The notes below the pieces were generated by a model. That model made no database searches, was not told the origin of the DNA, and saw only the letters and a program-made list of their open reading frames with translations. The position numbers and the translations under genes are program-made. Below are positions 31,212 through 43,110 of a stretch of 64,000 bases of DNA, one piece after another. This DNA comes from Tridacna crocea (Eukaryota; Mollusca; Bivalvia; Cardiida; Cardiidae): assembly GCA_943736015.1 (NCBI GenBank), contig OX031065.1, positions 41,058,427 through 41,122,426 on the forward strand, read 5' to 3'. Numbering within the stretch: the stretch's first letter is position 1; each line of letters begins with the position of its first letter.

Positions 31212-31304
31212 TAAAGAGTGACAGTGTCTGTTTGGCTGGGACATAAATATTCATACTCTGTGCAATATACCCCTTTTCTTAAATCTGTCACTAATACGCC
31301 TTAA

Positions 31305-33655
31305 AGGTGGATATTTAGAATTTTTACTTCTCACCAAATTAAAAAATATATATATCATGTAAATTCATATGATAAAATAACACAAATCATCAACAATTAA
31401 GATTCATAAAATTACAAAAAAAAAGTTTTTTTGATGGTATTATATTCCCTTAAAAGGCTACATAGCCTCTTAAGGTATTTTAGATTTCACACCAAAAATC
31501 AATAAAGCATTGTGGGAATGTCAAGTGACAGACATGTGACTCATAACGCTTAAATTCCCTATCATAACAAACATGTGATAATTATTTTCCATAATGTCTT
31601 CTTGGGACACTATGTTTGAAGCTTCTTCTGTGTATTCCTGTAAGTAAATGAGCAAATTGATCATCTAAAAATAGAACATGTCTCCCATTGGTGTCAACCT
31701 GGGCCTTAGTAAATCTTTAATTTCTCGTGTTGTCGGACGGTTTTCGAGTACTGGGGTTTTATGAATGAAAATTAAAAGGCTTTGGTAGTATAAAGATGAT
31801 TATTTTTTTTACAGTTTTAGCTCACCTGAGCACAACGTGCTCAAGGGGAGCTTTTAGGATCACCAGGTGTCCGTTGTCTGTCGTCAACAATTCTTTAAAC
31901 ATCAACTCCTCCTAAACCACTGGGTGGATTTGGACCAAACTTGGCAGGAATGTTCCCTTGGAGGTCCTCTTTAAAAAAGTGTTCACAGAATTTGATTCCA
32001 TCAGAAACTCTGGTTGCCATGGCAACTAAATGGAATTTTTTTAGCAAATTCTTTAAAAATCTTCTCCTCTGGAACCGCTGGTCGGATTTTGAAATAATTT
32101 CACAGATACGTTCCTTGGGTGACCCTTTTCAAAAAGTGTTCGTGAAATTTTGATTCATCAAAAAATGTGGCTCTGGTGAATGGGGGCTACTTGCACTATA
32201 CAGAAATGAAGGAATTCTTTAAAAATCTCTGAAACCGCTGGTCGGATTTTGAAATAATTTCACAGATATGTTCCTTGGGTGACCCATTTCAAAAATTGTT
32301 CATGAAATTTTGATCCGTCAAAAAATGTGGCTCTGGTGAATGGGGGCTTCTTGCACTTTACAGAAATGAAGGAATTCTTAAGAAATCTTCTTCTGAAACC
32401 GCTGGTCGGATTTTGAAATAATTTCACAGAGTTGCTCCTTGGGTGACCCTTCTCAAAAGGTGTTCGCGAAATTTTGATTGGTCAAGAAACATGGCTCTGG
32501 TGAATGGGGGCTGCTTGCACTAGACAGAAATTAAGGAATTCTTAAACATTCTTCTTCTCTGAAACGGCTGATCAGATTTTGAAATAATTTCACAGAGATG
32601 TTCCTTGGATGACCCTTTTCAAAAACTGTTCGCGAAATTTTGATCTGTCAAGAATCATGGCTCTGGTGAATGGGGGCTACTTGCACTATACAGAAATTAT
32701 TTAAAATTCTTCTCTGAAACGGCAGATCAGATTTTGAAATAATTTCACAGAGATGTTCCTTGGGTGACCCTTTTCAAAAAATGGCCAAGAAATTTTGATC
32801 CGTCAAGAATCATGGCTCTGGTGAATGGGGGCTACTTGCACTATACAGAAATGAAGAAATTCTTTAAAATTCTTCTTCTCTGAAACCGCTGGTCAGGATT
32901 TGAAATAATTTCACAGAGATGTTACTTGGATGACCCTTTTCAAAAGTTGTTCGCAAAATTTTGATCCGTCAAGAATCATGGCTCTGGTGAATGGGGGCTA
33001 CTTGCACTATACAGAAATGAAGAAATTCTTTAAAATTCTTCTTCTCTACAACTGCTAGTCAAAATTTGAAATAATTTCACAGAGATCTTCCTTGGATGAC
33101 CCATTTCAAAATGTGTTCGTAAAATTTTGATCTGTCAAAAAATGTGGCTCTGGTGAATGGGGGCTACTTGCACTACAGGGAAATGAAGAAATTCTTAAAA
33201 ACTCTTTTTCTCCGAAACCGCTGGTCAGATTTTGAAATTATTTCACAGAAATGTTCCTTGGGTGACCCTTTTCAAAAGGTGTTCATGAAAGTTTGATTTG
33301 TCAATAAACATGGCTCTGGTGAATTGGGGCTACTTGCCAATTAAGAAATTTTTTAAAATTCTTCTCTGAAACTGCTGATCAGGTTCTGAAATAATTTCAC
33401 AGAAATGTATCTTAGTTGACCCTTTTCAAAAATTGCTCGAAATATTTTGATCCATCAAGAAACATGGCTCTGATGGCTATGGGCTATTTACACTATACAG
33501 ACATGAAGAAATTCTGAAAAATTCTTCATCTCTGAAATGGTTGTTTAGATTGTGAAAAAATTGGCTATGGTCCTTTCAAAAATTCAAGTGAGTGAACCAG
33601 GGCCATCTTGGCCCTCTTGTATTAAATATCCATGTGTAAATTCGCTCAAGCATCT
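31305..33655 (-). mobile_element. AGGTG element, copy 1, split by HLE-9
   Basis: Starts AGGTGGATATTTAG after TTAA (31301-31304) and matches the reverse complement of 37532-38056 up to about 31813. HLE-9 then follows. After HLE-9 a decayed remainder ends CATCT before TTAA (33656-33659). The left part is clear, the right part tentative. Confidence 0.55.
31815..33621 (+). mobile_element. HLE-9, Helentron-like element, 160-170 bp units
   Basis: The 5' end is TTTTAGCTCACCTGAGC with the hairpin GAGCACAACGTGCTC. About nine units share AATAATTTCACAGAGATGTT and ATGGCTCTGGTGAATG. The 3' end is TTCAAGTGAGTGA, then GGGCCATCTTGGCCC and CTCTTGTATT. X-box palindrome at 32013-32026. Uninterrupted reference for the family of HLE-1, HLE-11 and HLE-13. 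Confidence 0.75.
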
Positions 33656-33659
33656 TTAA

Positions 33660-34805
33660 ATTATGTACTGATAATTTATCATCGAGAGAAAAATACGATT
33701 AAAATCTTTTTTCCGAAATTTTATTGAGAGAAACAGTCAATGACGGCACGATTTCAGTAGCCTATCTGCCATACTGTATATGTATTGACTGTGTTTGTTT
33801 GTGAGCCATTGGCAACAGTAACTATGGTAGTCGGTTTATCTTATCACCACGGGTCCATGTATAGCTATAGCTAGGACATTACTGTTGATCAGAAGCTATT
33901 TACCTTTCTCACAACTGTTTGGTGATGGATACGCTATTTTTCTGGAAAATTTACTTATAAGACAACACAGCTTCTGAGTTCATCCTGGTCAGACTGGCTG
34001 TTGAATTGTCCTTAGAAAAGACTGATCATAGGATCTTCATGATAGTATACTCGACTAAGTGTATGACTGAAACCCAAAGGAAACACATACATGTAGGTAT
34101 CACAGAGTAAGCTGCATTCACTAACTTGTTCACAAAAAGTCCTCTGTTTTAAAGACACTGAGGAAGAAAACTTTGGAAAATATTGTGTGAAAATGAGTAA
34201 ATGGAGTTGACCCACATTTTCTCCATTTCCCAAAATATTTTCTTTATTACATTTTCAAAGGACATATATATTTCATCATTTTGAGCCACATAATTTTTGT
34301 TGTGTGCAAATATGTTGCATTTAACTATTGTAATTTAGATTTTAATGTCAGGTAAAGTCAGAGCTATCACCATATGATAACCATGCAAAAGTTTTGAACA
34401 TCCTCCAAGCTTAAAATTTATGGTTGTTTTATTAATCAATAGCAGTAGGTGAGTAATAATGAGATATACTACAATGAAATAAAAATTTATGTTAGTCATT
34501 GATTTTTTTTTTCTTTTGATCTTTTGAATTTGAATTTTTTGAAAAAAGAATAAAAACCCTGGTAAATTATTCATGAGTTCATACAGTGAAAATGAACAGG
34601 AAAAGGGCCTAAAATAATTTTTGTGATTGAATGAATATACACTATTTTTTTTTCTGAAAATTGAAATATATTCATTTTTCCTATCAATGCTTACTATAAT
34701 GAATATTTGAGCCATGCTCTGTGAGAAAGGGGTTTGATGCATTTGCAAAAAAATATCAACCCTGGCCAGCCTGCACATTCTGAACAGTCTTGTTGATATT
34801 AGTAA
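33660..34805. other. No gene seen; one eroded MITE
   Basis: A degenerate hairpin MITE can be traced at about 34130-34350 (GACACTGAGGAAGAAAAC; CCATTTCCCAAAATATT). The 147-codon minus-strand frame at 34335-34778 is Lys/Ile/Phe-rich translation of AT-rich DNA with no domain. Confidence 0.45.
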
Positions 34806-36304
34806 TTTTTAGCTCCACTGGCTGAAGGCCAGCAGGCTTATGTCATGGCCTGTTGTACGTTGTTTGTCCGTCCGTCAGTCTGTGCGTCTGTCAGTGTGTT
34901 AACTTTTTCTTTAAACATCTTCTTCTCTGAAATTACCCATCCAATTTTGATGAAACTTCACAGAAACAATCCTGCTCTGATCCTTTTCAGAATTTATAGA
35001 AAGAATTTAATCCCTTCAAAAACTCTGGTTGCCATGGCAACAAAACGTAAAAACTTTGAAAATCTTTGAAAATCTTCTTGTCTTAAACCGTAAGGCCTAG
35101 GGCTACAAATTTGGCATGTAGCTTTATCTAGTGGACCTTTCCCAAGTTTCTTCAAATTATAGCCCTGGGGTCAAAATTGGCCCCGCCCCAGGGGTCACAA
35201 GTTTTACATGGGCTTATTTAGGGAGAACTTTAAAGTTCTCTTCTACCTAGGCATAGGGCCTAGGGCTACCAAATTTGGCATGTTGTTTTATTTAGTGGAC
35301 CTCTACCAAGAGTGTCTAAATTATAGCCCTTGGGTCAAAATTGGCCCCGCCCCGGGAGTAACAAGTTTTACATGGGCTTATATAGGGAGACCTTAAAAAT
35401 TCTTCTTCCACCTAGCCATAGGGCCTAGGGCTACCAACTTTGGCATGTAGCTTTATCTAGTGGACCTCTACCAAGGGTGTCCAAATTATAGCCCAGTAGT
35501 CAAATTTGGCCCTGCCCCGGGGGGTAACAAATTTTATATGGGCTTATATAGGGAAACTTTAATAATCTACTTGTACATAGCCATAAGGCCTTGGGCTACC
35601 AAATTTTGCATGTAGCTTTATCTAATGGGCCTCTACCAAGAGGGCCCAAATTTTAACTTTGGGGGTCACGTTTGACCCCACCCCAGGGGTCACTAGTTTT
35701 ACATTGGCTTTATAAACCTGTCTCATGGGTCACATATCTTACAGGGACTTTTATTGAGCAAACTTGTTTTACAAGGCTTTTTATTGGGCAGGATTAAAAA
35801 ATCTTTGTGTTTATAACCACACATTCTAGTTTCATATTGTAGGTCTGGGGTCAAAATTGGCTCCATCCAGGGATTACAAGTTTAACATGGGCTTCAAAAT
35901 AGTCATTTCAATTGAAACATTAATCAAGGGAAATAACTCTTTATGAAAGATAAAGTTTGGTACTATTTATCTCCCTTGATTATCAAACTGCATTGATACA
36001 TGATTGGTGCTAGACATTAAGTTTTTCGATTGAAAATATTCTGTTTTCAAGTGTGATTCATTTTGATCCTAATAGTTACGCTCACATGAGGTGAATAATA
36101 AATTCAGAGTAAGGTTTCTATCCTTCAGCTTATTTTTCCAAGGATTTTATCTTTCATGCTAATGAATTAACCTGCTTGTATTGCCTGACAGTGTTCATTG
36201 TTTGTGAAGGCCCTCTTTTTCATGGTCATGAAACACTTTAATTTGTGTGGTAAAGGGTTAAAAAGCCAGTGGAGTAATACAGGGCCATTATGGCCCTCTT
36301 GTTT
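34806..36304 (+). mobile_element. HLE-5, Helentron-like element (CCACTGG type)
   Basis: Same layout as HLE-3 and HLE-4: the 5' hairpin CTGGCTGAAGGCCAG, a short CCGT-like stretch, GGCATGTAGC units, and the 3' end GCCAGTGGAGTAATACA, GGGCCATTATGGCCC, CTCTTGTTT. X-box at 35028-35041. More diverged, with one unit fewer. Confidence 0.7.
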
Positions 36305-36892
36305 CTGCATGTCAAAGGATAGGACTGGTCTGCTTCGTAAGTAAATTTATTATAGATGAAAATTTTTAATGGACTATATGCAATGACTTGCTTAAGTGTA
36401 TCATGCATCGCAAAGATGCATTAGATCCCCTTTTCCAAGAGAGTGGCTAATTTATATGTGACCCATCATGCTAAAAGGGACCTTTTGGGAACTGCAAAAA
36501 GGGTCAACCCTGGTCAGACTGCGTGCATTGCACAAGGCCAGAAATGCTAGTTAAAGGTGGCCCATCAGATTCTGGAACAAAAAATTTACACCAATACAAA
36601 AAAATCATCCTTATACTCCCAAAGCCTTTTAATTTTCATTCTTAAAACCCCAGTAGTTTTCAACCATCCGACAACCAGAGAAATTGGAGATTTACTATGG
36701 CCCAAGTTAACGCTGAAGGGAAACACGTTCTATTTTTACATGGGCAACAATGCTTCAAACATAGCGTCCAAAGAAGACCTTATGGAGAGCAATTACATGT
36801 TTGTTATGTTATGGAATTTAAGCGTCATTAGTCACATGCCAGTCACTTGACATTCCCACAATTTTTTTCTGGCAAATCTAAAAATACCTTAA

Positions 36893-36985
36893 CTCTTTAC
36901 CAAAAAAGTACCTGTTTTTTATGACCGTTAGGCAAAAGCCTCTTGAAAACATTGTAGAAAAAAGAGAAAATAGTGGTAACTAACA
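36893..36985 (+). mobile_element. Half TTAA-hairpin MITE in the nest
   Basis: Follows TTAA 36889-36892 inside AGGTG copy 3. It has CTCTTTACC and one arm up to TAGTGGTAACTAACA, then the 5' end of an HLE begins. The other half was not found. Confidence 0.6.
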
Positions 36986-37531
36986 TTTTTAGCTCATGTG
37001 AGCACAGAGTGAGCTATTGTGATAGTGCTTTGCATATTGTGCGTCATCAACTTTTTACCTTGTGTACGCTCTAGAGGCCACATTTTTTCATCCAATACTC
37101 ATGAAACTTGGTCAGAATGTATGCCTTGATGAAATCCCAGATTTGTTTGAAATTGGGTCATGTCAGGTCAAAAACTAGGTCACTAGGTCAAATCTTAGAA
37201 AAACCTTGTGTATGCTCAAGAGGGTACATTTTTAGTCTGATACTCATGAAAGTTGGTCAGAATGTTTGCCTTGATAAAATCTCTGACGAGTTTGAAAATG
37301 GACCATGTCAGGTCAAAAACTAGGTCACTAGGTCAAATCTTACAAAAACCTTATGTACGCTCTAGAGGTCACATTTTCAGTCCGATACTCATGAAAGTTG
37401 GTCAGAATGTTTGCCTCGATGATATCTCGGATGAGTTTGAAAATGGGTTGGTATCAGGAGAACTCGTACCCTGGAGAACTTGTACCTATGGACTGAGTCC
37501 GGCATCCAATGTCCATCAACAATTTCTTTAA

Positions 37532-38056
37532 AGGTGTCCCTTCAGATTTTGGGACGAAAATTTTACAAAAATGCAAAAAAATCATCCTTTTACTCCCAAA
37601 GCCTTTAAACTTTCATTCATAAAACCCCAGTAGTCGAAAACAATTCGACAACACGAGAAATTAGAGATTTACTACAGCTCAGGTTGACACGAACGGGAGA
37701 CACATTCTATTTTTAGAAGATCAATTCATTCATCTGCATACAGGAATACACAGATGAAGTTTCAAACATGGGGCCCAAAGAAGACATTGTGGAAAAATAA
37801 TTATTACATGTTTGTTACGTAATGGAATTTAAGCGTTATGAGTCACATACTAGTCATTTGACATTTCCACAATCCTTAATTGATTTTTGGCGCAAAATCT
37901 AAAAATACCTTTTAAGGGAACATCATCAAAAAAAATTTTTTTTTGTAATTTCATGAATCTTAATTATTGCTTATTTGTATTATTTTTTCATATAAATTTC
38001 AGTGGTATATATATTTTTTTCATTTGATGAGATGTAAAAATTCTAAATACCCACCT
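37532..38056 (+). mobile_element. AGGTG element, copy 2, intact, TTAA target
   Basis: 525 bp, starting AGGTGTCCC and ending ACCCACCT, flanked by TTAA (37528-37531, 38057-38060). The unoccupied form of the target, CAATTTCTTTAAACATCTTC, is present at about 44637-44660. The element has several T-runs, two of which carry HLE insertions in copy 3. No protein is encoded; it is a TTAA-targeting MITE unrelated in sequence to the hairpin family. Confidence 0.75.
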
Positions 38057-41000
38057 TTAAACATCTTCTTCTCCTAAACCACTGGGCCAATCTTCATGAA
38101 AATTGGCAGGAATGTTCATTGGGTGAAGCTCTACCAAAATTGTTCTAAGAATTGAATTCCACCTATAACTCTGCTTGCCATGGCAACAAAAAGGAAAAAA
38201 AAAAAACCCTGAACTCTTTGAAAATCTTCTTCTCTAAAAATGCAAGGCGTAGAGTTTTTATATTTAATATGTGGCATCTCCTAGTGGACCTCTAACAAAT
38301 TTGTTCATTAGGGTCAAAACTGGCCCTACTTTGGGGGAAAACAAGTTTGAGCATAGGAACAAAGAAGGAAAATCTTCTCCTCTGAAACTTGAAGGTGTAG
38401 AGCTTTAATATTTGGTATGTAGCATTTCCTAGTGGACCTCTAACAAGTTTGTTCACATTATGCCCCTGTGGTCAAACCTAGCCCCATCCCAGGTGTCACA
38501 ATTTTGAGCGTAGGAACAAAGAGAGGAAATATTAAAAATCTTCTCCTCTGAAATTTGAAGGCGTAATGCTTTGATATTTGGTATTTGGCATCTCCTAGTG
38601 GACCTCTACCAAGTTTTTTTCAAATTATGCCCCTGGGGTCAAAACTGGCCCCACCCTTGGGTCACAAGTTTGAGCATAAGAACAAAGAAGGAGCATAGGA
38701 ACAAAGAAGGAAAACTTTAAAAATCTTCTCCTCTGAAATTTGAAGGCGTAGAGCTTTGATATTTGGTATGTGGCATTTCCTAGTTGACCTCTACCAAGTT
38801 TGTTCAAATTATGCCCCTGGGGTCAAAACTGGGCCCACCCCAGGGTTCACAAAGTTGAGCAAATGAACAAAGAAGAAAAACTTGAAAAATTTTCTTCTCG
38901 GAAACTAGAAAGTGTAGTGCTTTGATATTTGGTCTGGTGCATCCCCTAGTGATCCTCAACAAAGTTTGTTCAAATGATGCCCCTGTGGTCAAAACTGGTC
39001 CCACCCTAGGGGTCACAAGTTTGAGCTTAGGAACAATGAAGGAAAACTTTAAAATTCTTCTCCTCTGAAATTTGAAGGCTTAGAGCTTTGATATTTGGTA
39101 TGTTGTATCTCCTTGTGGACCTCTACCAAGTGTCTTTAAATCATGCCCTTGGGGTCAAAACTGGCCCGCCCAGGGGTCACAAGTTCGAACATAGGAACAA
39201 AGAAAGAAAATTTTCAAAGTCTTGTTCTCTAAAACAAGAAGACATAGAGCTATGATACTGTGGATTCATATAATTTCGTTGGTATGAAATTTCGTGGATT
39301 TTTCAAATTCGGCATTTTCGTTGGACCGTGAATTCGTTGATTTTCCATTTCCGAAAGAAATTTTTTTTAGTGAAAAAAAAATCTAAACTGTTCATTAATA
39401 AAGTGTGTCAAAGAAAGAAAGATAACATAAGACGGGACTCGATCGATGACAAGTATACAGGTATCGTATCGGGTGTAAAGGGTGTAAAGTTTATGACACT
39501 TATCTGATAATCTGATCGCCGGTCTCAAGTCTATCAATTAAGATATATGTTATTTTCGGCGTTTGAGGAATCGAATTAGACGAAAATTAATTTCCCTTGT
39601 AATAGTCTAAGCTCCGATAGGAGGCGTTCGTGTAGTGCACGAGTATATTGCTCGTGCGCGGGTTCTTCAGTTCAGAGTTGGAACCGACTGGGACCACACG
39701 TATAATTTTGTTTAGTTCATGTTATGTATATAGTTGGACACAAAGTACTGCGTTAAGCGTTCAGAGTATCGTGAGTCAGGCGTGGCTGCCTTTAGAATTG
39801 CTGGCGAGGTGTTATTCCTTGTCATGGCGTTTGCCATATTGTGTTTTAGAGTACCACAATGTAGTGGGTAAAGGCGTGGCTGCCTTTAGAATTGCTGGCG
39901 AGGTGTTAGTTCTCGTCATGGCGCTTGCCAGATTGTGTTTCATAGTACTATGTTGCTGGTATGTTGTTAATGGAGTTCGCCATGGTGTGTTTAGAAGAAG
40001 CTATCGCGATTGTACGCTGTATTTCATTGTTTTGCTATGTGATGTGGTTGTTAAAAATGGTAGATTAAACGGTCAACAGTCGGTCAACGATTCCAACTGT
40101 TATACCAAAAAATATGTAAGTGTTGTATTGATTGTAAGAGGAGTGTGAGTTTGCAAGGGAATCGTAATTATTTACAATTTACACAGTTATTATTTAATCC
40201 TGTAGTCACAGTTTACAATCAAATTTTAACCCGTAAAAGATACGACGACGTTTTCAGAATCGTCTGCTTTGAAACTGCTGATTTTAGAAGCTATCCTTCC
40301 CACATGTCTGGGTCATATAGGAAAACAAGACTGCTTACGGCATATTCGCCGATATATTGTGACAGAAGGAAAGAGATCTTTTGTTTCGAGCTCGAGTCGT
40401 TTATCATTACTGAAATGATACATTTTACCTTGTTCTCCAAAAGTGTGTCCGAAATAGGGTGGAAGTGTAAACTCCGACAAATTTGCATCTAGATCTATAT
40501 TTAGAACAAGCGTGAAGGGTCAAAATTGTAGGAGACCTAAGTTTCGGCTTCCATTCAATCTTGCGCGACTTCCAAAAGTTGCTTTCTAATACGAGCTAAG
40601 CCATTGCGCAACTGAATGGGATAGATCGACGATCAGACTGCAAGTTCTGTTTAGTCTGACACCGTCCAACAACACGTTGAAATCCGCCATCTTGTCATCA
40701 CCAAATTCAATATTAGAACGACCCAAATATGAAACACGCCGTCCGTCAACATGATTTTTATGCCAGTTGCAGGTACACACGCGCTTGCAGTAAAATGTTG
40801 ATTTGGGGTAGATCTATGACGTAATGTGTAGGTCATTCGAGCAAGAGGGTTGTAAAACAAACGTTTGTTGTACTAATTTACGACTTTTTTTACCCCACGA
40901 AATCGTTTAGAAATGGCTGTTTCAAAAACACCTGGGCAGTCGTGTCACATGTTTTGTGTAGTCGGCAGAAAATTGCTTTGGCTGTATTAAAAAAAATCCT

Positions 41001-41207
41001 CGCAGCCGAAATGCAAAGGTAAAAGATAAACATGGATTACTTGTTATACCTGTTATACCTGTTATACCTGTTCCGAGACCTCTGGTAAGCCTAAGGCTTC
41101 TAATGGTCCTTCTCTTCTTTGGTTTTTCCTTAAATTAATGTCCATAAAACATTCTGGACTGAACTTTGAAGGGTGATTGCGCCAGTGGTTGTTAAGACGA
41201 CTCTTAA

Positions 41208-41428
41208 CCCTTTACCACATGACAAAATGTTGGACTGGTCGAAATTGAAACCATTTTCAGATGACAAAGTAAATGTGAATCAAACATTGAGTTTTGATTT
41301 TGGAAGGATAGAAAACATTGTGGGAAAAGGAGAAAATGCTGGTTACCAGCATTTTCTCCTTTTCCCTCAATGTTTTCAAAAGGCTTGTTTCCAAGGGTCG
41401 TTAAAAGTCGGGATTGTGTGGTAAGGAG
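41208..41428 (-). mobile_element. TTAA-hairpin MITE inside the LINE ORF
   Basis: 221 bp between TTAA at 41204-41207 and 41429-41432. Removing it with one TTAA restores the LINE frame at VNSF|KSRL. This is the clearest proof in the window of a 4-bp TTAA duplication. Confidence 0.9.
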
Positions 41429-43110
41429 TTAAAGGAATTTACACTTGGAGCAGTAACAACCTCATCTGGTAGAGAGTTCCAAGGGTCAACAACTCTTACA
41501 CTGAAGGAATTTTTCCGTAGTTCTGTTTTTGAAGCCTTTTTATATAATTTTAGTTGATTTCCTCTTGTAGCAGTTTTTGATAATATTAATAGCTTAGTAT
41601 CAGAACATTGATCATAGCCATGTAGAATTTTATATACTTGAATCATGTCAGCTCGTAATCTTCGGTATTCAAGGGTTGGTAGACCTAATTCTCTTAGTCG
41701 TTCCGTGTATGACAGGTCTCTTATCGATTTAATACATTTAGTGGCTCTTCGCTGTACCTTTTCAAGTGCAATCTTATGTTTGATTAGATATGGGGACCAG
41801 ACACAACTAGCATATTCCAGATGTGGACGGACTATTGATTTGTATAAATTGAGAAATATTAATTTATCTATATAGGTGAAGGTTCTAAAAATGATTCCCA
41901 AATTCCTGTTTGCTATTTTCACTTTAGATGTAATATGTGTATGGAAGTCTAGACATTGGTCTACTGTTACTCCTAGATCTTTCTCTTCTTTGACATTATT
42001 GATATTGAATAACGAGTTGGAGTCGTCAGTGATGAAATAGTTATATTCTGGATAGTTTTTCCCGATGTGAAGTCTTTTACATTTTTTAATGTTGAGATCC
42101 AAGTTCCATTCTCTTGTCCATCGATAAAAGTTGTTTGTAGTTTGTTGCAGTTTTTCGTGATTGTCTGGGCTATTTGTTGTTGAGTATGTTTTGGTATCAT
42201 CTGCAAACAACTTAACTGGAGTTTCAGCTACGGAGGGCAAGTCATTTATGTAGATCAGGAAAAGTATGGGTCCAAGTACGCTTCCTTGGGGTACTCCACT
42301 GAGGACTTCTTTTGGTGTTGATTTCTTTCCACTGATAACTACTGTTTGAGAACGTTTCGTTAAGAAATCTTTAATCCAAGTAAGAATTTTTCCAGTTATT
42401 CCATACATTTCTAATTTCATAATCAATTTTGAATGGCAGATTGTGTCAAATGCTTTTCTGAAGTCAAAAAAAATAGTATCAACTTCTTTTCCACTATCTA
42501 ATGATTCAGTCCAGTTGTCAATTACTTCCAAAAGTTGAAGGGTACACGATTTGCCATTGACAAATCCGAATTGGTCTTTACTGAGTAGGTTATTAACTTT
42601 TAAATGATGCATGATCCTTTTTTTGAGTATTTTCTGCATGATATTTGAGCAAACAGGGCTTATACTGATTGGTCTATAGTTTCCCGGATCTTCTTTAGTT
42701 CCAGATTTGTAGATTGGTGTTACATTGGCTGTTTTCCAAATTCCAGGGATTCTTCCTTCATTTAAAGATTTATTGAATATAATTGTAAGAGGTTTACTAA
42801 GCTCCAATTTGCACTCCACTATAGCCTTTGGATGAATGTTATCTGGGCCAATGCTTTTGTTAGGGTTAATTTCAGAAATTGCGTTTAGGACATCATCTTC
42901 TGTAATTTCCATATCGTCTAGGGTTGATTGATAATTCCTTTTAATAAAACTTGTAGATGTGTTGATTGATCTCTTAAATACACTGGCAAAGTATTCATTG
43001 AAGACATTAGCTTTTGTTTCGTCGTTTTCAACTTTTTTATCATCCTTGTCAAGTATATTACCTATAGTTGTTATTGTCTTTTGATTTTTTCCAACGTAAT
43101 TCCAGAACAT
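41401..43110 (-). CDS. Non-LTR retrotransposon reverse transcriptase (ORF2 part)
   Basis: Frame of 569 codons from the first ATG; the same frame is open upstream to about 43203, so this ATG is internal. Visible RT motifs: SIGPDNIHP near residue 86, NYRPIS near 144, KDQFGF near 178, FDFRKAFD at 215-222 with the first catalytic Asp, GVPQGSVLGPILFLIYINDL at 272-291, LFADD at 301-305 with the two catalytic Asp, and LGVTVD near 389. The C-terminal LEYASCVWSPY and RRATK blocks are usual in CR1/Jockey-group ORF2. The last nine residues are translated MITE: the true C-terminus continues beyond 41208. It would reverse-transcribe LINE RNA by target priming. It is a dead copy: no endonuclease, and a broken end. 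The catalytic residues seem intact, so insertion may be fairly recent. Confidence 0.88.
   Translation of the reverse strand: MFWNYVGKNQKTITTIGNILDKDDKKVENDETKANVFNEYFASVFKRSINTSTSFIKRNYQSTLDDMEITEDDVLNAISEINPNKSIGPDNIHPKAIVECKLELSKPLTIIFNKSLNEGRIPGIWKTANVTPIYKSGTKEDPGNYRPISISPVCSNIMQKILKKRIMHHLKVNNLLSKDQFGFVNGKSCTLQLLEVIDNWTESLDSGKEVDTIFFDFRKAFDTICHSKLIMKLEMYGITGKILTWIKDFLTKRSQTVVISGKKSTPKEVLSGVPQGSVLGPILFLIYINDLPSVAETPVKLFADDTKTYSTTNSPDNHEKLQQTTNNFYRWTREWNLDLNIKKCKRLHIGKNYPEYNYFITDDSNSLFNINNVKEEKDLGVTVDQCLDFHTHITSKVKIANRNLGIIFRTFTYIDKLIFLNLYKSIVRPHLEYASCVWSPYLIKHKIALEKVQRRATKCIKSIRDLSYTERLRELGLPTLEYRRLRADMIQVYKILHGYDQCSDTKLLILSKTATRGNQLKLYKKASKTELRKNSFSVRVVDPWNSLPDEVVTAPSVNSFNSLPHNPDF

Noticed and set aside
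34335-34778. 147-codon minus-strand frame
   Set aside because: AT-rich, low-complexity translation with no recognised motif, overlapping an eroded MITE end.
39648-40148. 166-codon frame in the TA element
   Set aside because: It crosses a 94-bp direct repeat; 94 is not a multiple of three, so the repeated DNA is read in two different frames. No domain or ATG context.
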